A DNA stretch of 64,000 nt from an uncultured Bacteroidales bacterium (GTDB lineage: Bacteria; Bacteroidota; Bacteroidia; Bacteroidales; UBA932), in NCBI GenBank assembly GCA_900318445.1, contig ONKO01000006.1, positions 1-64,000 on the forward strand, in the 5' to 3' direction. The notes beneath the pieces were generated by a model. It saw only the letters and a list, made by a program, of their open reading frames with translations. It ran no database searches and was not told the origin of the DNA. A program made the translations under genes and the position numbers. Of the stretch, positions 1 to 7,718 are shown one piece after another; within the stretch, counting starts at the first letter, position 1, and every line of letters starts with the position of its first letter.

Positions 1-85
1 GTAACTTTGCCTTCAGCATTTTCGGGCATTCAATAGTAACCTTTGTTTAGCACCTTAAGTTACGAAAAATTATCCGAAAATTCAA

Positions 86-116
86 GGCTAATCAATTGAT
101 ATTCAATTGATTAGCC
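86..116. repeat. Perfect 14-bp inverted repeat with 3-nt loop
   Basis: GGCTAATCAATTGA (86-99) is followed by TAT and its exact reverse complement (103-116). It is AT-rich with no nearby gene in the window, so its role cannot be told. A terminator or protein-binding palindrome for a gene left of the window is possible. Confidence 0.7.
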
Positions 117-149
117 ATATTTTTTTAGCACCGAAAGTGACGAAGAACC

Positions 150-301
150 CATTTTAATAGGATTCGGGCATGAATGGTTTTACAATTGATTGTACATCAA
201 TACGTTAAGAAATTGGTTCTGCCCGAGGTTGGCATTTTAATAGGATTCGAGCATGAATGTTTTTACAATTGATTGTATCTGATTCTGCCCGAGGTTGGCA
301 T
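150..301 (+). repeat. Two tandem copies of intergenic repeat family C
   Basis: Each copy opens with CATTTTAATAGGATTCGGGC (150; variant at 233) and closes with CTGCCCGAGGTTGGCAT (219 and 285). TCGGGCA and TGCCCGA form an inverted pair around a variable AT-rich centre. A third copy lies at 25172-25231. Confidence 0.7.
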
Positions 302-311
302 AATCAGATAA

Positions 312-370
312 GACGGCCATCACAGCCACAAATGTCACAATCACCAACCATTTTTGTCAATTATACTGCC
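312..370 (+). repeat. Intergenic repeat family F, copy 1
   Basis: This ~59-bp block contains CCACAAATGTCACAATC, then CAACCA and TCAATTATAC. The same arrangement recurs at 22610-22668 with few differences. Confidence 0.65.
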
Positions 371-401
371 CCGATCAATATGCTTTAACCACACCCGGCG
401 T

Positions 402-456
402 GGACGTATGTACAAAAAAACGGTATTCCAGCGAGGTTTTGGTGTACGTACATCGT
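402..456 (+). repeat. Repeat family B (TGTACGTACATCG) copy 1
   Basis: GTACAAAAAAACG is followed ~20 bases later by GTGTACGTACATCG. The same pair, in the same order and spacing, is found at 24973-25027. In both places it lies directly upstream of a 110-bp palindromic element. Confidence 0.6.
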
Positions 457-469
457 ATTGGAGATGTGA

Positions 470-579
470 GCGTGGCGTCTATACACTTGGTAATCAACAC
501 ATTAGCACAACTGACGGGTATCGAAAACGCACCCGTCAGTTGTGCTAATACGCTCATATTCAAATGTTTAAGCGCCACG
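470..579 (+). repeat. 110-bp palindromic element R1 (diverged)
   Basis: It has the same length and layout as the five other copies: outer arms CGTGGCG / CGCCACG and a central hairpin starting 32 bases in. The central stem is TTAGCACAACTGACGGGT instead of TTAGAGTAACTGACGGGT. Both arms carry the matching change, so pairing is kept. Confidence 0.8.
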
Positions 580-588
580 CTGCGGCAC

Positions 589-782
589 GGTGGACCAGGT
601 CCAGCACCATTTTGGACGAGGTCACATTTTAACCCTTGGACCTGGTCCAGCACTTATGCCCTGTAGGCACCTGGGAGCCACACTCGGTGGACCTGGTCCA
701 GCACCTTTTTGGACGAGGTCCCATTTTAACTCTTGGACCTGGTCTAGCACTTATTCCCTCTAGGCACCTGGGAGCCACACTC
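589..782 (+). repeat. Two tandem 97-bp repeats with TGGACCTGGTCCA palindromes
   Basis: Unit starts are at 589 and 686, and a third partial unit begins at 783. Each contains TGGACCTGGTCCA (or a one-base variant) twice, a GGACGAGGTC half-variant, and CACCTGGGAGCCACACTCGG at its end. Copies differ at several scattered positions, so the duplication is not very recent. Confidence 0.8.
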
Positions 783-1004
783 GGTGGACCTGGTCCAGGG
801 CATAGAGTTGGACCTCGTCCAAATCTTGAGTGGACCTGGTCCAAGGCCCGAAGTGAAGACCAAGGCCCGAAGTGGGGACCAGGCCCGAAGTGGAGACCAG
901 CGCCCGAAGTGGGGTCCAAGGCCCGAAGTGGAGCCCAAGGCCCGAAGCCAATCCAGCCCCTGACTCTCTGCCGGGCCCCACACAAGAACCCGGCCCCACA
1001 CAAG

Positions 1005-1042
1005 AACCCGGCCCTGAGGCAAGGCGCCTCGTGAGCCGGGTT
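1005..1042 (-). terminator. Possible terminator hairpin after tpiA
   Basis: AACCCGGC (1005-1012) pairs with GCCGGGTT (1035-1042), and GAGGC/GCCTC nests inside. It lies about 20 bases past the tpiA stop on the minus strand. The following T-run is poor, so the call is weak. Confidence 0.35.
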
Positions 1043-1063
1043 TAATACGTATGTGCTGGCAGC

Positions 1064-1819
1064 TTAGAAGCTGAGGGCGATGGCCAGGAAGTCATCGGCC
1101 TTGAGGGCGGCGCCACCGATGAGGCCACCGTCGATGTCCTTCTCGGCGAAGAGCTCCTTGGCGTTGGAGGGCTTGCAGGAACCACCGTAGAGGATGGTCA
1201 TGTCGTCGGCCACCTGGGCACCGAATTTCTCGGCGATAACGTTACGGATGCAGGCGTGGATTTCCTCGGCCTGGGCGGCAGTGGCGGTTTTTCCGGTGCC
1301 GATGGCCCAGACGGGCTCGTAGGCGATGACTACGTTCTTCATGTCCTCGGCGGTGAAGTTATAGAGGACGTTCTTGGTCTGGGCGGTAACAACGTCGAAG
1401 TGCTTACCAGCCTCACGCTCCTCGAGGTTCTCACCCACGCAGAGGATGACCTTGAGGCCGGCGGCAAGGGCCAGCTGGGTTTTCACGACCAGCTTCTCGT
1501 CGGTCTCGCCGTAGTACTGGCGACGCTCGGAGTGACCGAGGATGGTGTACTGGCAGCCCAGGGAAGTGAGCATGTTCACAGCCACTTCACCGGTGTAGGC
1601 ACCTTTCTCGTGGTCTGCGCAGTTCTGGGCGCTCAGGGCAACCTTGGAGCCCTTGAGGACGTCTGCCACGGGATAGAGGTGGGTGAACGGAGGAGCAACA
1701 ACCAGTTCTACGTTGGCGGGAAGTTTTTTGGACTTTTCTACTACAGCTTTGGCGAGTTCTACGCCTTCGGGCACGGTGGTGTTCATTTTCCAGTTGCCCG
1801 CAACAATGAATTTTCTCAT
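1064..1819 (-). CDS. tpiA: Triosephosphate isomerase
   Basis: Interconverts dihydroxyacetone phosphate and glyceraldehyde 3-phosphate in glycolysis and gluconeogenesis, in the cytoplasm. At 251 residues it has normal family length. It shows the substrate-binding GNWKMN (Lys11), the electrophile His96 in LGHSERR, the catalytic base Glu168 in AYEPVWAIGTGKTA (also the flexible loop 6), and the phosphate-binding YGGSCKPSN and GGLIGGAALK loops near the C-terminus. The ATG is preceded by an A/T-rich leader. It is separated from the upstream phosphotransacylase by a strong hairpin (1851-1880), so it is probably its own transcription unit. The identification is secure. Confidence 0.98.
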   Translation of the reverse strand: MRKFIVAGNWKMNTTVPEGVELAKAVVEKSKKLPANVELVVAPPFTHLYPVADVLKGSKVALSAQNCADHEKGAYTGEVAVNMLTSLGCQYTILGHSERRQYYGETDEKLVVKTQLALAAGLKVILCVGENLEEREAGKHFDVVTAQTKNVLYNFTAEDMKNVVIAYEPVWAIGTGKTATAAQAEEIHACIRNVIAEKFGAQVADDMTILYGGSCKPSNAKELFAEKDIDGGLIGGAALKADDFLAIALSF

Positions 1820-1850
1820 ATTAAATAAAAATTAACCTTTATACACTACA

Positions 1851-1880
1851 TAAAAAGATGCCCGGACAAAAGCCGGGCAT
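1851..1880 (-). terminator. Rho-independent terminator of the ackA-phosphotransacylase operon
   Basis: ATGCCCGG (1858-1865) pairs perfectly with CCGGGCAT (1873-1880) around a 7-base loop, and the minus strand continues into CTTTTT. It lies a few bases past the phosphotransacylase stop. Confidence 0.85.
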
Positions 1881-1885
1881 AACTT

Positions 1886-2791
1886 TTACTTTACAGACAT
1901 TACGGCCGAAGCGATGGAGTTGAGTTTCACATCTACGGAGTCGGCACGGGAAGCCAGGATGCAGGGCACCTTGGTACCCACGAGGAAACCGGCCTGACGG
2001 ACGTCCTTGGCCAGCTTGGAGTTGGTCTTCCAGAACACGTTGGCGCTCTCGATGTTGGGGAACAGGAGGCAGTCGGCGTCTCCGGCCACGGGGCTCACGA
2101 GCTTCTTGATCTCTACAGACTCCTTGTCGATGGCCACATCCAGGGCCAGCGGACCGTCACCGATGGCCTTGATCTGGCCGCGGTCGCACATCTTGGCCAG
2201 CATGGCGCCCTCGATGCAGGCGGGCATGCTGTCCAGCATCTGCTCGGAGGCGGCGATGAAGGCAATCTTGGGAGTGGCGATGCCGAAGCTGCGGGCCACA
2301 CCGGTCACAAAGCCGGCCATCTTTACCTTCTGGCGGAAGTCCGGAGCGGGAATCACAGCCATGTCGGTGATGAAAATGAGCTTGTGGTAGTTGGGGTTCT
2401 CGATAACACCCACGTGGGAGAGAAGGCCCTTCGGAGGAAGCAGGCCCACCTCCTTATTGAGGATGGCGCGCAGGAACTTGTCGGTGGAGCACAGGCCCTT
2501 CATGAGGACGTCTCCCTCGCCGTCGTGCACCATGCGGACAGCCTCGGCCACAGCCTTGAGCTCGTCCTTGATGTCCACGATCTCAAACTTGGCCATGTCA
2601 ATGCTGCAATCCTGGCACACCTTGGCGATGAGCTCGCTGTCACCCACCAGGGTAACCTTCACGAAGCCCATGTCGGTAGCCAGGGAAGCGGCCTCGATGG
2701 TGTGGGAGTCTACGCCCCAGGCAGCCACCATCTTCTTGCAGATATTCTTTGCCTTGAGTTCGGCAAACAGTTCATTGAAATTGGTAATCAT
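1886..2791 (-). CDS. Phosphate acetyl/butyryltransferase (Ptb-type)
   Basis: Transfers an acyl group between CoA and phosphate, giving acyl-phosphate for ATP formation by the kinase encoded just upstream. About 301 residues. The C-terminal half carries the Ptb-type signature DGPLALDVAIDKESV followed by PVAGDADCLLFPNIESAN, and LLSHVGVIENP lies mid-protein. The length also fits the short Ptb branch of the PTA_PTB family rather than long Pta proteins. I chose the ATG at 2791 (MITNFNELF), with AGGA about 8 bases upstream; an ATG at 2812 would add seven residues and overlap ackA. It lies 4 bases after ackA, so the two are one operon. Whether the substrate is acetyl- or butyryl-CoA cannot be read from sequence; pairing with acetate kinase favours acetyl. 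Confidence 0.88.
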   Translation of the reverse strand: MITNFNELFAELKAKNICKKMVAAWGVDSHTIEAASLATDMGFVKVTLVGDSELIAKVCQDCSIDMAKFEIVDIKDELKAVAEAVRMVHDGEGDVLMKGLCSTDKFLRAILNKEVGLLPPKGLLSHVGVIENPNYHKLIFITDMAVIPAPDFRQKVKMAGFVTGVARSFGIATPKIAFIAASEQMLDSMPACIEGAMLAKMCDRGQIKAIGDGPLALDVAIDKESVEIKKLVSPVAGDADCLLFPNIESANVFWKTNSKLAKDVRQAGFLVGTKVPCILASRADSVDVKLNSIASAVMSVK

Positions 2792-2795
2792 ATCT

Positions 2796-4010
2796 TTATT
2801 CCTGATTTTCAAGTACTAGATGCATGGTATCGCGGGCAATCACCAGTTCCTCGTTGGTGCAGATGAGGGCCGCCTTCACCTTGGAATCTTCCGTGGTGAT
2901 GATGGCGTCTTCGCCGAAGGCCACATTGGCTTCATAATCTACCTTGAGGCCCAGGTAGGAGAAGTTCTCCAGCACGCGGCGGCGCAGGCGGCTGTTATGC
3001 TCGCCGATACCGCCGGTGAACACGATGAGGTCTACACCGTTCATGGCAGCCACATAGGAGCCGATGTTCTTGATGATATCGTAGGTGAACTTCTTGAACA
3101 CGAGCTTGGCCTTGGGATCTCCGTTGTTGGCGAACTCGTCCAGTTCACGGGCATCGGAGCTCTTGGTGGAAAGGCCCAGGAAGCCGGACTTGCGGTTGAG
3201 GATGACGGACATTTCGTCGGGGGTGACGCCCAGCTTGTTCTCCAGGTAGATGACGGCGTTGGCGTCGATGTTACCCACGCGGGTGCCCATGATCATGCCC
3301 TCCAGCGGGCTGAAGCCCATGGACGTATCCACGCACTTGCCGTTCTGGATGGCGCAGATGGAACTGCCGGCGCCCAGGTGGCAGGTAATAATCTTGGAGG
3401 AGTTGATGTCCAGGCCGGCCAGCTTGGCGCCCACACCGGCTACAAACTGATGGGACGTGCCGTGCGCACCGTAACGGCGTACGCGGTATTTCTCATAATA
3501 CTCGTAGGGAAGGCCGTACATATAGGCATAGGCAGGCATGGTCTGGTGGAAAGCGGTGTCGAAGGTAACCACCTGCGGCACGCTGGGAAGGACCTCCTGC
3601 ATGGCGTGGATGCCCAGAAGGTGGGCGGGATTGTGCAGCGGGGCGAAATCCGAGCAGAAGTCGATCTTCTGGAGGACGTCGTCGTTCACCAGCACGGAGC
3701 CGGAGAAGAAGTCTCCACCCTGCACGATACGGTGGCCCACCGCCTCGATGTCCTCGAGCGACTTGAGCACGCCGGTTTTCTTATCGGTCAGTGCGGCCAG
3801 GATGAGCTGCATACCCACTTTGTGGTCCGGGATGGGAACGTCGGTCACTATCTTTTCCCCTCCGGTGGGAGCATACTGGAGAATGCCGGCGGGAAGGCCG
3901 ATCTTCTCTGCGATACCCTTTGCAATGATGTCATAGACATCGTCGCTCTTCATGTCCAGCAGCTGATACTTGATGCTGGAAGAGCCGCAGTTGATTACAA
4001 GAATGATCAT
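2796..4010 (-). CDS. ackA: Acetate kinase
   Basis: Makes acetate and ATP from acetyl phosphate and ADP, the last step of acetate fermentation. At 404 residues the length fits acetate kinase rather than butyrate kinase (about 355). Seen motifs: N-terminal VINCGSSSIKYQLLD (ASKHA fold phosphate loop), GHRIVQGG, APLHNPAHLLGI, FDTAFHQTMP, RRYGAHGTSH, TCHLGAGSSI and MGFSPLEGMIMGTR. The usual YGFHGTSH reads YGAHGTSH here, a mild change next to the catalytic histidine. A TATCTTTG -7 box on the minus strand (4052-4059) lies about 40 bases upstream. It is transcribed ahead of the phosphotransacylase, the reverse of the common pta-ackA order. Confidence 0.96.
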   Translation of the reverse strand: MIILVINCGSSSIKYQLLDMKSDDVYDIIAKGIAEKIGLPAGILQYAPTGGEKIVTDVPIPDHKVGMQLILAALTDKKTGVLKSLEDIEAVGHRIVQGGDFFSGSVLVNDDVLQKIDFCSDFAPLHNPAHLLGIHAMQEVLPSVPQVVTFDTAFHQTMPAYAYMYGLPYEYYEKYRVRRYGAHGTSHQFVAGVGAKLAGLDINSSKIITCHLGAGSSICAIQNGKCVDTSMGFSPLEGMIMGTRVGNIDANAVIYLENKLGVTPDEMSVILNRKSGFLGLSTKSSDARELDEFANNGDPKAKLVFKKFTYDIIKNIGSYVAAMNGVDLIVFTGGIGEHNSRLRRRVLENFSYLGLKVDYEANVAFGEDAIITTEDSKVKAALICTNEELVIARDTMHLVLENQE

Positions 4011-4051
4011 AAGTTTATGTTTGTACAGTTAATGTTTTCACTATATCCATG

Positions 4052-4059
4052 CAAAGATA
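4052..4059 (-). promoter_or_regulatory. ackA promoter -7 box
   Basis: TATCTTTG on the minus strand fits the Bacteroidota -7 consensus TAnnTTTG. No convincing -33 TTTG is seen. It sits in the 74-base gap between ackA and the divergent comEC-like gene. Confidence 0.6.
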
Positions 4060-4084
4060 CGAAATTATTACTAATTTCGCACAT

Positions 4085-5170
4085 ATGAGGGAAAGCGTCA
4101 GGAGCATCGAAGCCATCTCCCTGTGCTTCACTGCGGGAGTCGTGACGGGGACGGTGCTGTTCCCGGGCACGGGCCTCCTCCTTCCCGCCCTGCTGCTCCC
4201 CGTCCTCGCCCTCCCCTGCCTCTTCCGCAGCCGGCTTCTGGGCGCGCCGGAGCCCGTATCGGCCGGCATCATCCTCCTCACCTTCCTTCTCGCGGGCATC
4301 TTCGCCGCGCGCAGTGCCGCCCTTCCCGCGGCGTCCACCATCGGCCCAATCGAAAGGCTGGCCGATGGTGCCGCGCAGTCGCTTCGCTCCGTCATCGGCT
4401 CGCTGCCCTTTCCCTCCGGGGAGACGGTGCCCCTCCTCAGTGCCTTCCTCACCGGCGACCGGAGCGGGCTCACACCTCAGCTGACGGCCCTTTTCCGGGA
4501 CAGCGGTGCCTCGCACCTCCTGGCCCTATCGGGCCTTCACATGGGCATCCTGTACCTGGTTTTCGATGCGTTCACAAAGCCCCTCGGCCATACGCCGGAA
4601 GCCCGCCGCCTGCGCTTTGTCCTCCTCACGGCCGGAACCGGCTTTTTCACTCTCATGACAGGCGCGGGGCCGTCCGTCGTGCGGGCGTTCCTTTTCATCA
4701 TCATCAGCGAGACCCTGCGCCTGAAGCAGCGCCCCCGCAGCAGCGCCCGGGTGTACTGCATGGCCCTTCTCATCCAGCTGGTGCTGGACCCTTCCGTCAT
4801 CGGGAGCCTGGGCTTTCAGCTGTCGTACCTCGCCATGGCCGGCATCTTCCTTGTCTACCCCGTCCTGGAACGGTGGTATCCGGAAGGAAGCCGGTACAAC
4901 CCCCTCCGGTGGCTGTGGAACACGGCGGCCCTCAGCATCAGCTGTCAGCTTTTCACCGCGCCCCTCGTGTGGATGCGTTTCCACACCTTCCCCCGCCTGT
5001 TTCTCCTGACGAACCTCCTGGTCCTGCCCCTTATGAGCGCCCTCATGATAACGGCGGTTCTCACGGTGGGGCTTGCCGCCATCGGCCTTCCGTGGCAGCC
5101 CCTGATAACAACAACAGACGGCCTGTGCCGTCTGCTGCGATGGATTCTCGAAATTATCTGCGGAGTGTAA
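4085..5170 (+). CDS. ComEC/Rec2-type DNA-uptake channel protein (competence domain only)
   Basis: Inner-membrane protein with the ComEC competence domain, which carries single-stranded DNA into the cytoplasm during natural transformation. About 361 residues from the ATG at 4085 (MRESVRSIEA). Several hydrophobic segments are visible, and the family signature LLALSGLHMGILY occurs mid-protein, followed by LTAGTGFFTLMTGAGPSVVRA. Full-length ComEC is usually 600-800 residues with an OB-fold domain before and a metallo-beta-lactamase domain after the channel. Here both are missing or very short, as in many Bacteroidota proteins. It ends 17 bases inside the convergent apbE gene. A role in competence is inferred from family membership; no other com gene is in the window. 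Confidence 0.88.
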   Translation: MRESVRSIEAISLCFTAGVVTGTVLFPGTGLLLPALLLPVLALPCLFRSRLLGAPEPVSAGIILLTFLLAGIFAARSAALPAASTIGPIERLADGAAQSLRSVIGSLPFPSGETVPLLSAFLTGDRSGLTPQLTALFRDSGASHLLALSGLHMGILYLVFDAFTKPLGHTPEARRLRFVLLTAGTGFFTLMTGAGPSVVRAFLFIIISETLRLKQRPRSSARVYCMALLIQLVLDPSVIGSLGFQLSYLAMAGIFLVYPVLERWYPEGSRYNPLRWLWNTAALSISCQLFTAPLVWMRFHTFPRLFLLTNLLVLPLMSALMITAVLTVGLAAIGLPWQPLITTTDGLCRLLRWILEIICGV

Positions 5171-6185
5171 AACCGGGAGACGCCCACTCCTTCATTTCCC
5201 CGTTGGAATCTGTATAAATAAGGTATCCTTCCAGGGCGGGATCTCCGAGGATGAGGATTTGCGCCCCCTGCAGGCCCACCACCATGCACCAGGTGGCGAT
5301 GGCATCCGACTCTGCGGCGTTGTTGGAAGACACGACCGTAGCGCTGAGCAGGTTATGCTGCACCGGATAGCCGGTACGGGGGTTGATGGTGTGGGAATAC
5401 TTGCGGCCGTCCCGGATATAGAACTTGCGGTAGTTGCCGGAAGTAACGATGCCGGCCGGCTTGCTGCCCGACGTCCAGATGCCGTCCAGGCCTTCCGGAA
5501 GCGCGCGGCCGTCGGAGGGCTGGTCCACGGGGCGGTCAATGCCCACGGACCACGCCTCGCCATTTGGATTGACGCCGTCACACCAGATTTCGCCGATGTC
5601 CACCAGCATGTCCTTGGCACCCAGGCTGTAGAGGTAGCCGGCAATGACGTCGCAGCTGTAGCCCTGCGCGATGGCGTTGAAGTTGAGGCGGGGATAGCCG
5701 ATGGAAGCAGGGTCTATGTAACCGTCCACCACGGGAAGCTCTGCGGGGAGATGTCCCATGCCGCTTTTCTGCAGCAGTTTCTGGATTTCTTCGTCGGAGG
5801 GGAAGGAACTGTTGCGGAAACCGAAGCCCCACGCATCGTAGAGCGCGGCGGCCCCGAAGTCCAGCGCACCGCCGGAGCGTTCCCACAGGCGGTAGCCCAG
5901 CCGGTACACATCCATGAACATAGCGTTGGAAGGAATCTTCTCACCTGCGTTGAAACGGGAGATGAGCGATTTCTTGTTATAGCCGGAAAGCGTGGTATCT
6001 ATCTTGACGATGAGGGCATCGATACTGTCCCGGATGGTCTCCACGGGAACCTTGATGCCTTTCATGTTGAGTTTGACGGAATAATTGCTGCCCTGGGCAT
6101 AACCCGAAATCTGTACATACTGACTGGGCTGGCTGCAGCAGACAACCATTAAAAGCATGACAGAAAGGAATAGCAGTTTTTTCAT
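5154..6185 (-). CDS. apbE: FAD:protein FMN transferase, lipoprotein
   Basis: Attaches FMN covalently to Thr/Ser of partner flavoproteins such as RnfG/NqrC subunits, outside the cytoplasm. 343 residues. The N-terminus is a lipoprotein signal (hydrophobic run ending in MVVCC). Family motifs are present: NFNAIAQGYSCDVIAGYL, DIGEIWCDG, a GIDRP segment, SGNYRKFYIRDGRKYSH, INPRTGYPV and the metal-binding AESDAIAT near the C-terminus. A TAATTTTG -7 box lies at 6206-6213 on the minus strand. It is monocistronic and convergent with the ComEC-like gene, overlapping it by 17 bases. No Rnf or Nqr genes are in the window. Confidence 0.95.
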   Translation of the reverse strand: MKKLLFLSVMLLMVVCCSQPSQYVQISGYAQGSNYSVKLNMKGIKVPVETIRDSIDALIVKIDTTLSGYNKKSLISRFNAGEKIPSNAMFMDVYRLGYRLWERSGGALDFGAAALYDAWGFGFRNSSFPSDEEIQKLLQKSGMGHLPAELPVVDGYIDPASIGYPRLNFNAIAQGYSCDVIAGYLYSLGAKDMLVDIGEIWCDGVNPNGEAWSVGIDRPVDQPSDGRALPEGLDGIWTSGSKPAGIVTSGNYRKFYIRDGRKYSHTINPRTGYPVQHNLLSATVVSSNNAAESDAIATWCMVVGLQGAQILILGDPALEGYLIYTDSNGEMKEWASPGFTLRR

Positions 6186-6205
6186 CTTGGCGCGAAAATT
6201 GTGTA

Positions 6206-6213
6206 CAAAATTA
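6206..6213 (-). promoter_or_regulatory. apbE promoter -7 box
   Basis: TAATTTTG on the minus strand, about 20 bases before the apbE ATG, matches TAnnTTTG. Confidence 0.55.
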
Positions 6214-6255
6214 CAAAATTTTCACGATATTTGCGAACTATATATCAGGAGAATG

Positions 6256-7188
6256 ATGAAAAAATATATCTTACTGGGCACCGCACTTCTTACGCTTCTT
6301 GGTGCCGCCAGCTGCAAAAAGACAGACGACGATACCACCAACACACCCAGCCTGAGCGGGTTAACCGTCAACCAGGTACCTCCTTTCCTTCCCAAAGGAA
6401 GCACGCTCACCTACAAGGCCAACGTGGATTACATCACGGTCTCCAAAGGTGACATGCCCGGGACCCTGGGCCTTTACTGGCAGGTGAACAGTGCAAAGCG
6501 CGACACCCTCACCCGCGACACCGCCCAGAGCAACCCGGACTTCGTGTACACCGCCGACACCCTGGGTACCTATAATGTATTCTGCTATGCCTACGCCACC
6601 GGATACTACAATGCATCGGCCTCCAGCTCCTTCATTGTGGTAGACCCCGAGACCGTCCTTACCGATGTCGAGGACCCGTCCGGCGAGGTAACGGTGAACG
6701 GCATCACCTGGAAGGCGGGCAACCTCAACAACGGCACCTGCGGCCTCAGCTTCCGCAACTCTTCCGTGCTGGACGCCCCCATGGGCCGCATGTACAACTG
6801 GCAGGAGGCCCAGACCGCCTGCCCCGCCGGCTGGCACCTGCCCTCCCTGCAGGATTTCAAGACGTCCTTCGCAGAGACTTCGGGCGTCATCCACTCCGGA
6901 GACCTCATGGCCGATGCCTCCTTCCGCGGCGAAAAGATGTGGGAGTACTGGAGCGGGGTCACCGTCACCAACAAATATGGATTCAACGCCATTCCCCTCG
7001 GATACATTGACAGCTCGGACACCATCAACACCTACGACAAGTGGGGAGAATATGCCTGCTGGTGGACCTCCGACTCGGCAGGTGGCATGGGCGTCTACCT
7101 GTACCTGTTTGAAAGGGAGCCCGAGGCTCTCACCGGAAAGGGAGACAAGGAAAGCCTCTATCTCAGCGTCCGCTGCATAAAGGACTAA
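6256..7188 (+). CDS. Lipoprotein with FISUMP domain
   Basis: Surface or periplasmic lipoprotein of about 310 residues. The signal peptide ends in LLGAASC (lipobox, Cys acylated). An Ig/PKD-like stretch follows (about residues 30-120). The C-terminal half matches the Fibrobacter succinogenes major paralogous (FISUMP) domain: VTVNGITWKAGNLN, MYNWQEAQTACPAGWHLPS, GEYACWWTSD and YLSVRCIKD at the very end. Two ATGs overlap (6253, 6256); AGGAG at 6247 serves either, and I prefer 6256 for spacing. The domain is common on Bacteroidota cell surfaces, but its ligand is unknown. A protein with a similar C-terminus is encoded at 37698-39269. Confidence 0.85.
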   Translation: MKKYILLGTALLTLLGAASCKKTDDDTTNTPSLSGLTVNQVPPFLPKGSTLTYKANVDYITVSKGDMPGTLGLYWQVNSAKRDTLTRDTAQSNPDFVYTADTLGTYNVFCYAYATGYYNASASSSFIVVDPETVLTDVEDPSGEVTVNGITWKAGNLNNGTCGLSFRNSSVLDAPMGRMYNWQEAQTACPAGWHLPSLQDFKTSFAETSGVIHSGDLMADASFRGEKMWEYWSGVTVTNKYGFNAIPLGYIDSSDTINTYDKWGEYACWWTSDSAGGMGVYLYLFEREPEALTGKGDKESLYLSVRCIKD

Positions 7189-7718
7189 CGCAGATCCGTT
7201 ATCACATACTCCTCCTCGGAAAGCGATTTCTCATCCAGTGAGAAGTCGCTTTTTCCTTGCAGCACGCCGTAGACGATATGCTGCAGCTGGAAACGGGCTT
7301 TTGTGTTCTCGTCCAGCGTAAGGGTTACGTCCAGTGAGTCGGTCCCGGCAGCGTTGACCCGGATGCGGTCCATGTAACGCCGGTACGAGCCGATGAAAAG
7401 GGCGGGATTGGTAAAGAGGTCTTCCTGCTCCACTTTCTCCACCAGTACCTCCCGGGCGTCCTCGTCCTGGGTCCAGCGGGTGATTCCGTTGCTGATGACC
7501 TTCAGGCCCAGGCCTTCCAGGATGTATGCGTTCCCTTCCACCGTAACGTCTCCGTCGGTGACGGGCGTGAATTCACTCCCCTGCCGGGAAAGGCTGTAGG
7601 TATAGTGGAACGTGACGCGGTGACCTTCCACGCGGTCCAGAAGCGGGATTCCGCCCCCCTGCGCAGAGGCCGCGAGGGCCCATACGGACAAAAAGAGTAT
7701 GCTTACGATGCGTTTCAC
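7185..7718 (-). CDS. LolA-like outer-membrane lipoprotein carrier protein
   Basis: Periplasmic protein of 177 residues with a signal peptide (cleavage after ALAASA) and a LolA-like beta-rich body, including EDLFTNPALFIGSYRR. By family it would carry lipoproteins or another hydrophobic ligand across the periplasm. The call leans on the gene order DUF4290-ftsK-lolA, which I know from other Bacteroidales, as much as on motifs. Its start abuts the ftsK stop, so it is the last gene of that operon. Its stop overlaps the convergent FISUMP lipoprotein by 4 bases. Confidence 0.7.
   Translation of the reverse strand: MKRIVSILFLSVWALAASAQGGGIPLLDRVEGHRVTFHYTYSLSRQGSEFTPVTDGDVTVEGNAYILEGLGLKVISNGITRWTQDEDAREVLVEKVEQEDLFTNPALFIGSYRRYMDRIRVNAAGTDSLDVTLTLDENTKARFQLQHIVYGVLQGKSDFSLDEKSLSEEEYVITDLR

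Larger units (their letters stand above)
1..1063. other. Gene-free repeat-rich region
   Basis: I see no supportable gene here. The stretch holds a perfect 14-bp inverted repeat (86-116), two copies of a TTTTAATAGGATTCGGGCATGA / TGCCCGAGGTTGGCAT module (150-301), a block shared with 22610-22668 (312-370), a block shared with 24973-25027 (402-456), a diverged copy of the 110-bp palindromic element (470-579), two tandem 97-bp units (589-782) and an imperfect run of GGCCCGAAGTGG-like repeats (about 838-955). The open frames across it are low-complexity and mutually overlapping. Confidence 0.75.

Noticed and set aside
375-1034. Several overlapping open frames in the left repeat region
   Set aside because: All are low-complexity, overlap one another on both strands and are built from the 97-bp and GGCCCGAAG repeats.
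2796-4010. Butyrate kinase
   Set aside because: Length (404) and motifs such as APLHNP and RRYGAHGTSH are those of acetate kinase.
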